A stretch of DNA of 64,000 nt from Maricaulis sp965228215 (lineage in GTDB: Bacteria > Pseudomonadota > Alphaproteobacteria > Caulobacterales > Maricaulaceae). The DNA lies in contig OZ245800.1 in assembly GCA_965228215.1 (NCBI GenBank), forward strand, positions 558,001-622,000, written 5' to 3'. Each line of letters begins with the position of its first letter. Positions within the stretch are counted from its first letter, which is position 1. A model generated the notes under the pieces. It saw nothing but the letters and a program-made list of their open reading frames with translations, did not search any database and was not told the DNA's origin. Below, in pieces: positions 17,701-26,065 of the stretch. Both the position numbers and the translations under genes were made by a program.

Positions 17701-19302
17701 CGTCACCACGCCGGTATTGGCGTCGATATTGAACAGGGCCGCATCCGTGCCGGACAGGCTGTATGTCACCGCCCCGCCTTCCGGGTCCGTTGCCGCAGCG
17801 GTGAAGGCAGCGGTCTGGTTCTCGGCGGCGTTGAAGGCCGTGCCGGAGGTGAAGGTCGGAGCCTCGTCCACGGAGGTCACGGTGATCGCGACAGCCTGGT
17901 CTGTGGAGTTCGTTCCGTCGGTGGCTGTGACGACAATGTCGTAGACATTGTCACTGTTCGCATCAGCGGGCGCTTCGAAATCAGGCGGGTTTTTGAAAGT
18001 AATAACGCCGGTAGCCGAGTCGATATTGAACAGGGCAGCATCCGTGCCGGAGACATAGTAGCTGATGACTGCACCCGCATCGGCGTCCGTAGCGTCAGCG
18101 TCGTACGCAGCGGATTGGTTCTCCGCAACGCTAGCAGTCGCGCCAGATGTGAAAACCGGCGAAAACTCGTTCTCGTCGGTCACGGTCACGGTTACGTTCT
18201 GATCGACGCTGTTCGTGCCGTCCGAGGCGGTAACAGTGACTTCGTAGACATTGTCGCTGTTGGCGTCGGCCGGGGCCTCGAAATCCGGAGCCGTCTTGAA
18301 CGTCACGACACCGGTATTGGCGTCGATATTGAACAGGGCGGCATCGGCGCCGGACAGGGTGTAGGTGAGCGCCACGCCTTCCGGATCCGTCGCGGCCGCC
18401 GTGAAGGCAGCAGTCTGGTTCTCGGCGGCATTGAAGGCAGCGGCCGAGGTGAAGGCCGGATCTTCGTTCACGTCATTGACGGTGATCGTCACGGTCTGGT
18501 CGGTCGTGTTCGTTCCATCAGACGCACGGATCGTGACCTCGTACTCGTTATTGCTGTCGCTATCGCTCGGATTTTCGAAGTCGGGAGACGCGTTGAAGGT
18601 CAATTCACCGGTCGAGGCGTTGATGCTGAACAGCGCCGCATCCGCGCCACCGGCGATCGAGAAGCTGATGGAATTACCGTCGGCGTCCGTTGCCGTCGCC
18701 GTGTACGCGGCGCCGGTGCCATTCTCGTCAAAGGATGCCGTCGTGCCCGAGGTAAAGGAGGGCGGATTGGTATTCGTCGGCGGCGGGGGCGGCGGCGGGG
18801 TAGAGTCACCTCCGCCTCCTCCTCCACCACCACCGGCAGCAGCGCCGAGCAGGCCGAGGCCTGCGAGCGCGCCGATCGCTGCACCACCGCCGCCGCCGGC
18901 AGCAGCGGCGGCTGCACCCGTCGTGGTGAGCGAGGCAGCATTTATGGCGGTTTCGGAGATGTAGACGACGCCGTCCTGAACGAGGACGTCATCGGCGGCG
19001 AAAGTGACAACATTGCCGTTGTTCAGGGTCAGTTCGACCGAACCGTCGGCATTGAGATGGACATTCGTGACGTGATCGACGGATCCGGCAACCTGGTAAC
19101 CCTGCGGGGCCGTCTGGGCTTCGGCGCCTGCGCCGAGTGCGGCCACACCGCCAAGAGCGATGGCTGTCGCGGTCATCGCCTTGCGGCGAGCGTCTTCACG
19201 ATTGCGTTTTGTGGTATCGCTCATTCCTTCCCCCTCGAAAGCATGATCTTGCGCGGCATCCCGGTCCGTACCGGCGGATGAATTGTTGTCAAACTGGGTC
19301 AT
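14767..19302 (-). CDS. Secreted RTX metalloprotease with six cadherin-like repeats
   Basis: Predicted 1511 residues. Order: short N-terminal region with an Ala/Gly-rich segment (near 42-62), a polyGly-polyPro linker (about 157-175), six cadherin-like repeats of about 100 residues (178-778; each with FTSG...ENQT and SGxDAALFNID), a PPC domain (785-895), a zinc metalloprotease domain with HEIGHALGLGH at about 1021-1031 and a TVMSYFD Met-turn near 1055, RTX calcium repeats (GGNGNDTLIGN, about 1178-1205), and a 300-residue tail with a Cys/His cluster (CACVGCHSKDGHDHGG, about 1334-1349). It is of the serralysin/matrixin clan. The ATG at 19302 has GGGAG upstream; the ATG at 19224, preceded by a GAGGGGGAAGGA stretch, is an alternative. 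The type I secretion genes directly upstream on the same strand are the likely exporter. Confidence 0.9.
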   Translation of the reverse strand: MTQFDNNSSAGTDRDAAQDHAFEGEGMSDTTKRNREDARRKAMTATAIALGGVAALGAGAEAQTAPQGYQVAGSVDHVTNVHLNADGSVELTLNNGNVVTFAADDVLVQDGVVYISETAINAASLTTTGAAAAAAGGGGGAAIGALAGLGLLGAAAGGGGGGGGGDSTPPPPPPPTNTNPPSFTSGTTASFDENGTGAAYTATATDADGNSISFSIAGGADAALFSINASTGELTFNASPDFENPSDSDSNNEYEVTIRASDGTNTTDQTVTITVNDVNEDPAFTSAAAFNAAENQTAAFTAAATDPEGVALTYTLSGADAALFNIDANTGVVTFKTAPDFEAPADANSDNVYEVTVTASDGTNSVDQNVTVTVTDENEFSPVFTSGATASVAENQSAAYDADATDADAGAVISYYVSGTDAALFNIDSATGVITFKNPPDFEAPADANSDNVYDIVVTATDGTNSTDQAVAITVTSVDEAPTFTSGTAFNAAENQTAAFTAAATDPEGGAVTYSLSGTDAALFNIDANTGVVTFKVAPDAETPGDANADNIYEVIVTATDGTNPVNQNVTITVTDVNESAPVFTSGTSASVPENQTSAYDADATDADRDATITYSLSGTDAALFDINSTTGVVTFKAAPDFENPSDAGANNVYDIIVTASDGTNSTNQNVAITVTDAAESAGPTVTSPAAQTVSENQTSAYVATATPSSPGNTVTYAISGADAALFNIDATTGEISFKTAPDFEAPGDAGADNVYDVTVSATDAGGTTDQAITITVANAQDGGDLPADSSTTIQMVSGGSFTGVLEANLDRDWVAVELTAGQTYVFTAEGSGTSPLTDTYLRLYDGTANLIKENDDVATGIDTSSTMYFTPTTSGTYYVSIGAWEDQGGSTGQYTMNVGIDDAVWTFDEIAAYLDLNGFNSAKWNVSTGGSLTVNITALTADGQTLARAALELWSDITGITFTETNGTAQITFDDDEDGAFASVTQAGGFITSVDVNVSTQWLADNGTGIDTYSFQTYIHEIGHALGLGHGGPYNTTASYATDSIYKNDSWQTTVMSYFDQTENTYTSANLAFVLSPQIADVLAMQNMYGLSTTTRVGDTVYGFNSTAGNVIYDATSFTNVTSYTIFDSGGTDTMDYSGSNANQILNLNPETFSSLQGGTGNVGIARGTIIENAIGGNGNDTLIGNNADNVLTGNNGDDIFYASAGTDRFVGGTGTDTAHFSGAASDYTETVDGSGNRVFTDNRAGSPDGVTTLVDVENVVFNSTYVAPANFNPGVDLGQSSRAYFDWSYYIGNLSDVDKDATGVQYYGDLDFVTIGRAGIEFAFAQHEGGCACVGCHSKDGHDHGGHNHSYPTFDPAKLADLTPIDGGNNGEKGGAAVMEPGTALDAASAPELQLVSADDVMRPLPARIELTGLSNEIPDEGFDLLTDQPVAESIGPVELTDITAEEAGSWDLTPVVGNEASFTVLGDVSDDVPAMKPLPAQIDLPVADDTDLAAEAGEYVPVDTPEGW
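16970..18770 (-). repeat. Six tandem repeats of about 300 bp encoding cadherin-like domains
   Basis: Within the protease gene the DNA repeats about every 300 bases, seen as recurring AACAGGGCCGCATC-type and TCGTAGACATTGTC-type strings on the plus strand. Copies 2-5 are most alike, which suggests recent duplication or recombination; the first and last have diverged more. Copy number could vary between strains. Confidence 0.85.
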
Positions 19303-19755
19303 ATCAATCTCCCGCCGCGCAGATCGGTTGCGCGATTGTCGTTGTGTTTTGTCTGGCTGGACCCGCGATATCGAAGGGGCCGGCCGGTCTCGGGGCCGCA
19401 CAAGCCTTCGCGCTCGCGATTGTCTGCTCATGCGGCATAGTGTTCGGAAACCGGTCCGCCCGCGTCAGTTCACGCGGTCGCATCAAGCTCCGACGCCCCA
19501 TGATGTACGCCCCCTCCTACTCACTCACACGGTCCTTCCGGAACGCGGCACTCGCCCGGATCAGATCCTCCGGGTGCAAGTCTGCCGAAACTTCGGGCCG
19601 AACCCCTCGATCTGTCGCCGAAGGTCGCTGGCCACGCACAGCAGTCCAGACGTCACGCTAGACCGCGGGGAAGTCTCAGGTCCAGCAAAAACCGCGCATG
19701 ATTCGCATATGGTATGCCCTTTGTGAACGCGCGTGATCGCGTGCGAGTTGACCCG
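19303..19755. other. Intergenic region between secretion system and protease
   Basis: About 450 bases with no convincing gene. Short frames on both strands here have arginine-rich, non-conserved translations. The protease promoter and probably the 3' end of the secretion operon mRNA lie here. An imperfect inverted repeat sits around 19727-19745. I could not identify a promoter with confidence. Confidence 0.5.
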
Positions 19756-21063
19756 TCAATCGGTCACTGCAACCGGCAGGCGAGCCGTCAGTCTCATCAG
19801 TTCCAGCTTCTGGCGCAGAAGGGCGTGCCGGGTACCCACGACATCGAGCAGGGCCTGCTCGTATCCCAGACGGGCATCGACGAGGTCGGGCAGAGTGCCG
19901 AGGCCGAATTCGAACTCACCGGCAATGGCCTCGAAATAGGCCTGCTGGCTGTCCGCTACAGCCTCGCGCCGGACCAGTTGAGCCTGCAGGGACAGCAGGC
20001 GGCGGAAGGCAATCTCGGCGTCTTCGCGGACACTGCGCTGCAAAGCCCTCAACCCGTTTTCTTCCTGGCTGAGCCGGGCTGCAGCCCGGTCCTGGCGTGC
20101 TCCGATGGCGTCGCCGGAATAAAGCGGAACGGAGACATCCACGCCGAGACGGTCGCGGGCCTCCCAGTCCTCGCGCGTATCGTCATAGACGTAGGAGACG
20201 ATGCCCACGAGATCGACGATCGGAAGCCGCGCCCGGCGCTCGCGGGCCGACTGGGCCTCGAGACTGCGCACCGATCCGCGGCGCGCAATGATCGCGGGAT
20301 GACCATTCAGGGCCGCACTGACAGCCGTATCGACAGTGTCGACCCCCTGCAGATAGTGATCCAGCGCGTAATCTGCCTGGTCGGCACCACAGAGATCCGT
20401 GCCGAGACCGGTGTATTCATTGATCCGGGTGGACGCGCGATCGGCCAGGAAACGCAATTCCAGTACGTCCGCTTCGGCCTCGGCCAGCTGGGCCGCGATC
20501 TGGGCGCTCTCAGCCCGGGTCGCGCCACCGCGCGCGAGAAGCGTGTCGACCGCTTGCTGCTGGCGGCTGAAATAATCGCGCCGCTCGGAGATGACATTGA
20601 TCATCGCCAGGGCTTCAAGCTTGGATAGATAGGCCTCGGCGACCAGGGCGGCCGCCTGCTGCCGCTGATCAGTGACGTCAAATTCGCGGGCCTCGACACG
20701 GCCGCGGGCAGCATCACGGGCCAGCCGGGCATCACCGAAATCCCAGACACGCTGGGACACGCGCACGCCGACCTGGTTCTCGAGCTGATTGCTGGTCAGG
20801 CCATTATCACCAACCGCGCTGCGGCCGAAGGTGGAGACTTGCGGGCGCTGCAGCGAACGGGCTTCGCGGTAATCCGCTTCCGCCTCGTCGAGCCGGGCCA
20901 TCGCGGCGGCCACTTCGGGCGCCTGGTCAGCGGCCAGCTGAAGACTGTCGACGAGCGCCAGGCACTGGTCCTGCGCAAGCACGCTCGATGCCTGTGCACC
21001 GGCCAGAAGCACGGCTCCGGTTATCGCCGCAAGACTACGCATACCCGACATGATCAGCCTCAC
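19756..21063 (-). CDS. TolC-family outer-membrane channel of a type I secretion system
   Basis: Forms the outer-membrane/periplasmic channel through which the ABC-HlyD complex exports its substrate. A signal peptide is visible (SLAAITGAVLLAGAQASSVLAQ), and the mature part consists of two heptad-rich alpha-helical halves with GVRVSQRVWDFGDARLARDAA in the first and VDVSVPLYSGDAIGARQDRAAA in the second, the usual TolC/PrtF duplication. Length is about 435 residues. The GTG at 21063 overlaps the adaptor stop codon (GTGA); ATG codons at 21051 and 21042 are alternatives. Third gene of the secretion operon. Confidence 0.9.
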   Translation of the reverse strand: MRLIMSGMRSLAAITGAVLLAGAQASSVLAQDQCLALVDSLQLAADQAPEVAAAMARLDEAEADYREARSLQRPQVSTFGRSAVGDNGLTSNQLENQVGVRVSQRVWDFGDARLARDAARGRVEAREFDVTDQRQQAAALVAEAYLSKLEALAMINVISERRDYFSRQQQAVDTLLARGGATRAESAQIAAQLAEAEADVLELRFLADRASTRINEYTGLGTDLCGADQADYALDHYLQGVDTVDTAVSAALNGHPAIIARRGSVRSLEAQSARERRARLPIVDLVGIVSYVYDDTREDWEARDRLGVDVSVPLYSGDAIGARQDRAAARLSQEENGLRALQRSVREDAEIAFRRLLSLQAQLVRREAVADSQQAYFEAIAGEFEFGLGTLPDLVDARLGYEQALLDVVGTRHALLRQKLELMRLTARLPVAVTD

Positions 21064-22370
21064 CCCGTCCGCGAACCGCGAAACAGCGACTCGCTGATCG
21101 GCTCGAAAATATATTCCAGTGTCGTCCGGCTGTTCCCGGAGAAGATGAACACCTCGACTGGCATGCCCGGAATGACCGCCAATTCGCCCAGCTTGGTCAT
21201 TTCCTCCGGCGGGATCGTGACCCGGACCTCGTAATAGGACACGCCGGAATTGGGATCGGTCTTCAAGTCGGCGCTGACCGAAATGACTTCGCCGTCGAGA
21301 CGGGGCGTCATCCAGCTCTTGAACGCCGTCATGCGGGCGCGAACAGTCTGACCCTCATAGACCGCGGCGCGATCGGTCGGGCGGATCCGCACGGACGCCG
21401 TGATATCGCCGACATCCGGAACGATTTCGAGAATGGCCTCGCCCGGACGGACGACACCGCCGCGCGTGGAGAAGCGCAGATTGAGCACTTCACCGGACTG
21501 GGGCGCTGTGATCACCGACCGGTTCAGCACGTCCTGGGCCGCGCCCAGCCGCTCCTCGGCGGCCTGCAGCAGATTGCGGGCCTCGAGAAGGTCGACGGAA
21601 ATCTGACGCGAGAAAGCCGCCTCGGTCTGCGCGATCTGGCCGGCCAGGTCCTGTTCCAGTGTCTCGGCTTCCTGGGCCTGCGTGCGCAGACGGCTGATTT
21701 CGGCCTCAAGCGAAGCAACATCCCGTTCCAGCGCACGTTGCTCGTCGAGCCTGGCCATCTGGCGAGACACCCGGTCTTCAACCAGTTCCAGCTGATCGCG
21801 GGCGGCGGCCAGTGCCCGTTCGGTCACCGTGATCTGCTGGGCATGCAGGCTGCGCGCAGTGCGGGCACCGTCGCGACGCGCGGTCAGCACCGCGATGTCT
21901 GCGTCGAAGGCCTGTTTCTGCTGTTCGAACAGATCACGCTGGCGGTCGAGGACTTCCGCGCGTTCGGTATCGCCCAGCTCAAATGTTTCGAGCACGGAGA
22001 AGTCCGGCTCATCCAGCCCGTCGCCCAGCGCATCAAGCCGTTGGAGCGAGGCCGTCAGGGACGCCATTTCCTGCAGGATCTCGTCGCGCACGGCGAGCGA
22101 GGCGGTCTCTTCCAGCGTCAGAAGCGGATCACCGGCCTGGACCTGGTCGCCATCGCGCACGAGAAGTTCGCGGATAATGCCGCCCTCAAGATGCTGGACG
22201 ACCTGTCGATTGCTCTCGACCACGATCTGGCCGGCGGCCGGCACACCCTCTTCAAGCGGTGCAAAACCGGACCAGGCGATGAAACCACCAAGTCCGACCA
22301 GGCACAGGATTGCACAGCGACGGACAAATCCGTCGGCCATGGGTCCGCGTTTCTGCTCAGCCTGGCTCAT
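21060..22370 (-). CDS. HlyD-family periplasmic adaptor of a type I secretion system
   Basis: Membrane-fusion protein linking the ABC transporter to the TolC channel. Residues about 14-34 form an N-terminal transmembrane helix (AILCLVGLGGFIAWSGFAPL), followed by GQIVVESNRQVVQHLEGGIIRELLVRDGDQV, the half-lipoyl motif of PrtE/HlyD. A long coiled-coil hairpin rich in Glu/Arg/Ala spans about 100-290, then the second lipoyl half and beta-barrel (RFSTRGGVVRPGEAILEIVP). Length 436 residues. It overlaps the ABC gene by ATGA and the TolC gene by GTGA. Confidence 0.94.
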   Translation of the reverse strand: MSQAEQKRGPMADGFVRRCAILCLVGLGGFIAWSGFAPLEEGVPAAGQIVVESNRQVVQHLEGGIIRELLVRDGDQVQAGDPLLTLEETASLAVRDEILQEMASLTASLQRLDALGDGLDEPDFSVLETFELGDTERAEVLDRQRDLFEQQKQAFDADIAVLTARRDGARTARSLHAQQITVTERALAAARDQLELVEDRVSRQMARLDEQRALERDVASLEAEISRLRTQAQEAETLEQDLAGQIAQTEAAFSRQISVDLLEARNLLQAAEERLGAAQDVLNRSVITAPQSGEVLNLRFSTRGGVVRPGEAILEIVPDVGDITASVRIRPTDRAAVYEGQTVRARMTAFKSWMTPRLDGEVISVSADLKTDPNSGVSYYEVRVTIPPEEMTKLGELAVIPGMPVEVFIFSGNSRTTLEYIFEPISESLFRGSRTG

Positions 22371-24058
22371 CCGATCGCTCCCGATCCGCCCGGTTTGGTG
22401 CCGGGCATGGTGGCGAGCTTGAGATAGTCTTCGGCGGGTGCCTGCATGACCGCGCCATTGCGGACCAGCAGCACGGTCTGGGCTTTCTCGATCAGCCGGC
22501 GGTCATGGGTCGACGCGATGATCATCGCACCGCGAGACGCGGCGGCCTCGAGCGCGCTGACCAGGGCAGGTGCTGCAGCGGCGTCGAGATTGGCGGTAGG
22601 CTCGTCGAGCAGGATCAGCACCGGCTCGCCATAGAGCGCCCGGGCCAGGCCGATCATCTGTTTCTGGCCTGCCGAGAGATGCGTGCCACCCGGTCCGATC
22701 CGGGTGTCATAGCCTTCCGGCAGGGCTGCGATCATGTCGTGCGCGCCGGCCTGGCGGGCGGCGGCGAATACCGCTTCCGGATTGGCCTCGCCGAGACGAC
22801 AGATGTTTTCCGTGACCGTTGCCGGCAGGAGTTCGACCTCCTGCGGCACATAGCCGATATATTGCCCGCGATCGGCACTGGGCCATTCGTGCAGGATGCG
22901 GCCGCCGAGGCGCACCGTGCCGGAGGCCGCCGGCCAGGCACCCGACATGGTCTGAAGCAGCGTGGTCTTGCCCGATCCATTACCGCCGGCAAGCGCCACG
23001 ATCTGGCAGGCCTCGACACGGAAGCTGAACGGACGGATCAGCGGTTCCTCAGCACCGGGCACCATGACGCCCAGGCGATCAAGATCGAGTTCCGGCTTGG
23101 GCCGTGGCATCGGAGTGAACGCTTCGGCGGGCTCAGCCGATTCCAGGCGCTCGCCCAATTCCTTCCACGCCTTCCAGGCCTGGATCGAAGAGCGCCATCC
23201 GCCAACGATCTGGTCGATCGGACCCAGCGCGCGGGCCATGATGATGGACGATGCCACGATCGCACCCGGGGAGATTTCCTGGGCCAGCGCAAGCGCGGCA
23301 CCGCCACCGAGGATGAAGATCTGGAGGATCTGGCGGCTCGACCGCGAGATCGCCGTGAACTTGCTGTCATCGCGCGCCGCATTGAGCGCGAAACCCTGGC
23401 CGATCGATTTCGTCGCCTGCCATTTGGCGAACGCGGCCGGCATCAGGCCCATCGCGACCATGGCCGAACGCTGCCGCTGCAAGCCGGACGCGAGATCCGA
23501 GGCGCCACTGAGTGCAGCCTGGGAGAACTGGCTGTCCTGGCGCGTACTCATCTCGGCGAGGATGGCCACTGCGAAGACCAGGACACCGCCACCCAGGCCG
23601 ATCAGGCCGAGCACGGGGTGGACCAGGAACAGGACCACGAAGAAGAGCGGTGCGAAGGGCAGGTCGATGAAGGGCAGAACGCCGCCCGATTGCAGCACGC
23701 CCTGGATCCGGTTGATCTGCGCGAGGTCATGGGAGAGCCGCGGCGTCTCGCCGGCCTCGTTCTCGAAACGGGCAAAAATCCGCGGAACGAGCAGCGCTTC
23801 CAGTTCCGCTCCGGCCAACGAGGTGACACGACGGCGACCAGCTTCGGCAGCGCCATAGACGGCCAGGAGAAACACGGCGAGCGCTGTCAGCCAGATCAGC
23901 GTATCGGTGGAGCCGGAGCTCAACACGCGGTCATAGACCTGCAGCATGTACAGCGGGGAGACGAGCAGCAGCATGTTCACCGCGAGGGTGAACGCCATCG
24001 CCACGGCCAGATACGGCCGGATCCGGTTACGAACCTGCAGCGTCAGCGGCTGTTTCAT
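22367..24058 (-). CDS. Type I secretion system ABC transporter (PrtD-like)
   Basis: Fused permease-ATPase that energises export. The N-terminal half has membrane helices (MAFTLAVNMLLLVSPLYMLQVYDRVL is the PrtD hallmark; longer hydrophobic stretches near 135-170). The ATPase has Walker A GGNGSGKTT, Q-loop YVPQEVELLP, signature LSAGQKQ (Ala in place of the usual second Gly), Walker B ILLDEPT and the H-loop STHD. There is no N-terminal C39-like domain, as in exporters of RTX proteases. The ATG at 24058 has GGGAG five bases upstream and gives 563 residues. First gene of the operon whose probable substrate is the metalloprotease downstream. Confidence 0.94.
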   Translation of the reverse strand: MKQPLTLQVRNRIRPYLAVAMAFTLAVNMLLLVSPLYMLQVYDRVLSSGSTDTLIWLTALAVFLLAVYGAAEAGRRRVTSLAGAELEALLVPRIFARFENEAGETPRLSHDLAQINRIQGVLQSGGVLPFIDLPFAPLFFVVLFLVHPVLGLIGLGGGVLVFAVAILAEMSTRQDSQFSQAALSGASDLASGLQRQRSAMVAMGLMPAAFAKWQATKSIGQGFALNAARDDSKFTAISRSSRQILQIFILGGGAALALAQEISPGAIVASSIIMARALGPIDQIVGGWRSSIQAWKAWKELGERLESAEPAEAFTPMPRPKPELDLDRLGVMVPGAEEPLIRPFSFRVEACQIVALAGGNGSGKTTLLQTMSGAWPAASGTVRLGGRILHEWPSADRGQYIGYVPQEVELLPATVTENICRLGEANPEAVFAAARQAGAHDMIAALPEGYDTRIGPGGTHLSAGQKQMIGLARALYGEPVLILLDEPTANLDAAAAPALVSALEAAASRGAMIIASTHDRRLIEKAQTVLLVRNGAVMQAPAEDYLKLATMPGTKPGGSGAIG

Positions 24059-24155
24059 CGATACTCCCTGTACACTGACCGGGCTTTCGGCCCCATCCAG
24101 TCTCATTCTTGGAGGATGCCCGCCTTCCGGGCAAGTCCGATGCCAGTTTAGCGCG

Positions 24156-25124
24156 TTATTTCAGTCCGATGCGCAATAGATCGTGAAGATGCACAATTCC
24201 GTTCGGACGGCCCGCCTCATCCACGATGAATAATTGCATGATTTTCAGCTCTCCGGCGGTCATTTCCCGCAATGCGTCGGCCGCCAGCATGTCGGCACGG
24301 CCGGTCTTGGGGCCGGCTGTCATCACATCTCTCGCCGTCCGGTTCACCAGATCCTCGCCCATGTGACGACGCAGATCGCCATCCGTGATGATACCGGCCA
24401 GTACACCGTCTCCATCGACCAGGCCGACACAGCCGAAACTCTTGGCCGACATCTCGATCAGGACATCGCTCATGCCCGAACCGGCTTCGATGATCGGCAT
24501 GGCGTCGCCACGATGCATGATGTCGGCAACGCTCGCGAGCGCAGCACCTAGGGCTCCGCCCGGGTGGAAGGTCTTGAAATCGCCCGCGGTAAATCCGCGC
24601 GACTCCAGAAGCGCCACCGCGAGCGAATCTCCCATCGCCATCATCAGCGTGGTCGAGGTCGTCGGTGCCCGAGTCTCGCCGCAGGCTTCCGGTGCGTCCG
24701 GCACGATCAGCTTGTAATCCGCCGCACGCCCGAGCGCACTGTCCTCATTGGCGGTCATGCCGATAAGAGGGACGGAGAAGCGCCGGCAATAGGCAATCAG
24801 GTCACCCAGTTCGCGGGTTTCACCGGATTTGGACAGGGCCAGGATCGCGTCATCCGGGGTGATCATGCCCAGATCGCCATGGCTGGCTTCTGTGGGATGC
24901 ACGTAATAGGAGGGCGTGCCCGTCGAAGCCAGCGTCGCCGCGATCTTGCGCGCGACATGACCGGACTTTCCAACACCGGCGCAGATCAAGCGACCGCGCA
25001 GGCCCGCTGATAAATCGACACAGGCAGTGAAATTCTCGTCCAGGCAATCGGCCAGGGCATTCAGGGCATCACGCTCGATCGTGATGACCCGCCGGGCGGA
25101 TTCAAGCGCGTCGAAAGAGGGCAT
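24156..25124 (-). CDS. kdsD: D-arabinose-5-phosphate isomerase (KdsD/KpsF/GutQ family)
   Basis: Converts ribulose-5-phosphate to arabinose-5-phosphate, the first step towards Kdo for lipopolysaccharide. A SIS domain covers residues about 30-170 (GVGKSGHVARKIAATLASTGTPS, HPTEASHGDLGM, LSKSGET), and two CBS domains fill the C-terminal third (IMHRGDAMPII, ITDGDLRRHM, QLFIVDEAGRPNGIVHLHDLL). The 322 residues match the family. Two nearby ATGs exist; the one at 25124 has AAGGA at a six-base spacing, while the one at 25130 abuts it. It is 97 bases upstream of the ABC transporter and could be co-transcribed. Confidence 0.95.
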   Translation of the reverse strand: MPSFDALESARRVITIERDALNALADCLDENFTACVDLSAGLRGRLICAGVGKSGHVARKIAATLASTGTPSYYVHPTEASHGDLGMITPDDAILALSKSGETRELGDLIAYCRRFSVPLIGMTANEDSALGRAADYKLIVPDAPEACGETRAPTTSTTLMMAMGDSLAVALLESRGFTAGDFKTFHPGGALGAALASVADIMHRGDAMPIIEAGSGMSDVLIEMSAKSFGCVGLVDGDGVLAGIITDGDLRRHMGEDLVNRTARDVMTAGPKTGRADMLAADALREMTAGELKIMQLFIVDEAGRPNGIVHLHDLLRIGLK

Positions 25125-25336
25125 GGGCATTCCTTGTCTCGCCGCCAACCGGGCGGCAGCCGCAATCCGCGGCAGATCCGGAACTCCCTTACCAGATGCG
25201 CCCGGGGGCAGGAAAGAGAGCATCACTGCTGGGCTCGCGGGCGCGGCTTTGTGCTGCACCCCAGCAATACCGATCTTGCCCCGCACCGGCGTGCAGGCTA
25301 TCGCAGGCCCGACGCTTGAACCCGGGAGATCGTCGC

Positions 25337-26065
25337 ATGCCGCAACTCGCCCTCATCCGACACGGCCAGAGTGAATGGAATCTGCAAAACCGCTTCACGG
25401 GCTGGGTCGATGTTGACCTGACCGCGGAAGGCGAGGCCCAGGCGCGCAAGTCGGGTGAACTCCTGGCGGCGACTGGGTTCAAACCGAGCCAGGCCTATGT
25501 GTCCGTGCTGAAGCGGGCCATCCGGACGCTGAATTTCACGCTTGAAAACCTGGACCGTCTCTGGATCCCGGTGACCAAGTCCTGGCGGCTCAATGAGCGC
25601 CATTACGGTGCCCTCGCCGGTCTGAACAAGGACGAGATGCGCGCCGAGCACGGCGAGGCCCAGGTCAAGATCTGGCGCCGCTCCTTCGACACGCCGCCGC
25701 CGCCCCTCGCCGAAGACCACGAATACCACCCGCTCAATGATGAGCGTTACGCCGGGGTTCCGCGCGAATTCCTGCCAGCGTCGGAATCCCTGAAATCAAC
25801 GCTCGACCGGGTTGAACCCTATTGGCGCGAGGAAATCCTGCCCCGCCTCCAACAGGGCGACGACATCGTCATCGCGGCACACGGCAACAGTCTGCGGGCC
25901 CTTGTGAAACTGCTCTTCAATGTCGGCGACCAGGAGATCATCGAGATCGAGGTGCCCACGGGCAATCCGCTGCTCATCGACCTCGCCGATGACGGCGTCA
26001 CCCCGCTGGCCGCGCGTTATCTCGATGAAGACCGCGCCAAGACGCTGCCGCCCATCCCCGCATGA
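25337..26065 (+). CDS. gpmA: 2,3-bisphosphoglycerate-dependent phosphoglycerate mutase
   Basis: Interconverts 3- and 2-phosphoglycerate in glycolysis. The phosphohistidine motif LIRHGQSEWNLQNRFTGWVDVDL is at the N-terminus; RAIRTLNFTLENLDR, WRLNERHYGALAGLNK and the second catalytic His in VIAAHGNSLRAL follow. Length is 242 residues from the ATG at 25337, with GGGAG upstream; an in-frame extension to 25196 is not needed. The stop overlaps the start of the following deaminase gene (ATGA). Confidence 0.95.
   Translation: MPQLALIRHGQSEWNLQNRFTGWVDVDLTAEGEAQARKSGELLAATGFKPSQAYVSVLKRAIRTLNFTLENLDRLWIPVTKSWRLNERHYGALAGLNKDEMRAEHGEAQVKIWRRSFDTPPPPLAEDHEYHPLNDERYAGVPREFLPASESLKSTLDRVEPYWREEILPRLQQGDDIVIAAHGNSLRALVKLLFNVGDQEIIEIEVPTGNPLLIDLADDGVTPLAARYLDEDRAKTLPPIPA

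Noticed and set aside
16970..18770. Repeats as a CRISPR array
   Set aside because: The unit is about 300 bases, in frame, and encodes cadherin-like domains.
22310..24151. Plus-strand frame antisense to the secretion ABC transporter (613 codons)
   Set aside because: Translation lacks domains and is Arg/Gln/His-rich; the minus strand has Walker motifs in order.
24156..25286. Longer start for kdsD at 25286
   Set aside because: The extra 54 residues are not conserved-looking, and a well-spaced AAGGA serves the ATG at 25124.
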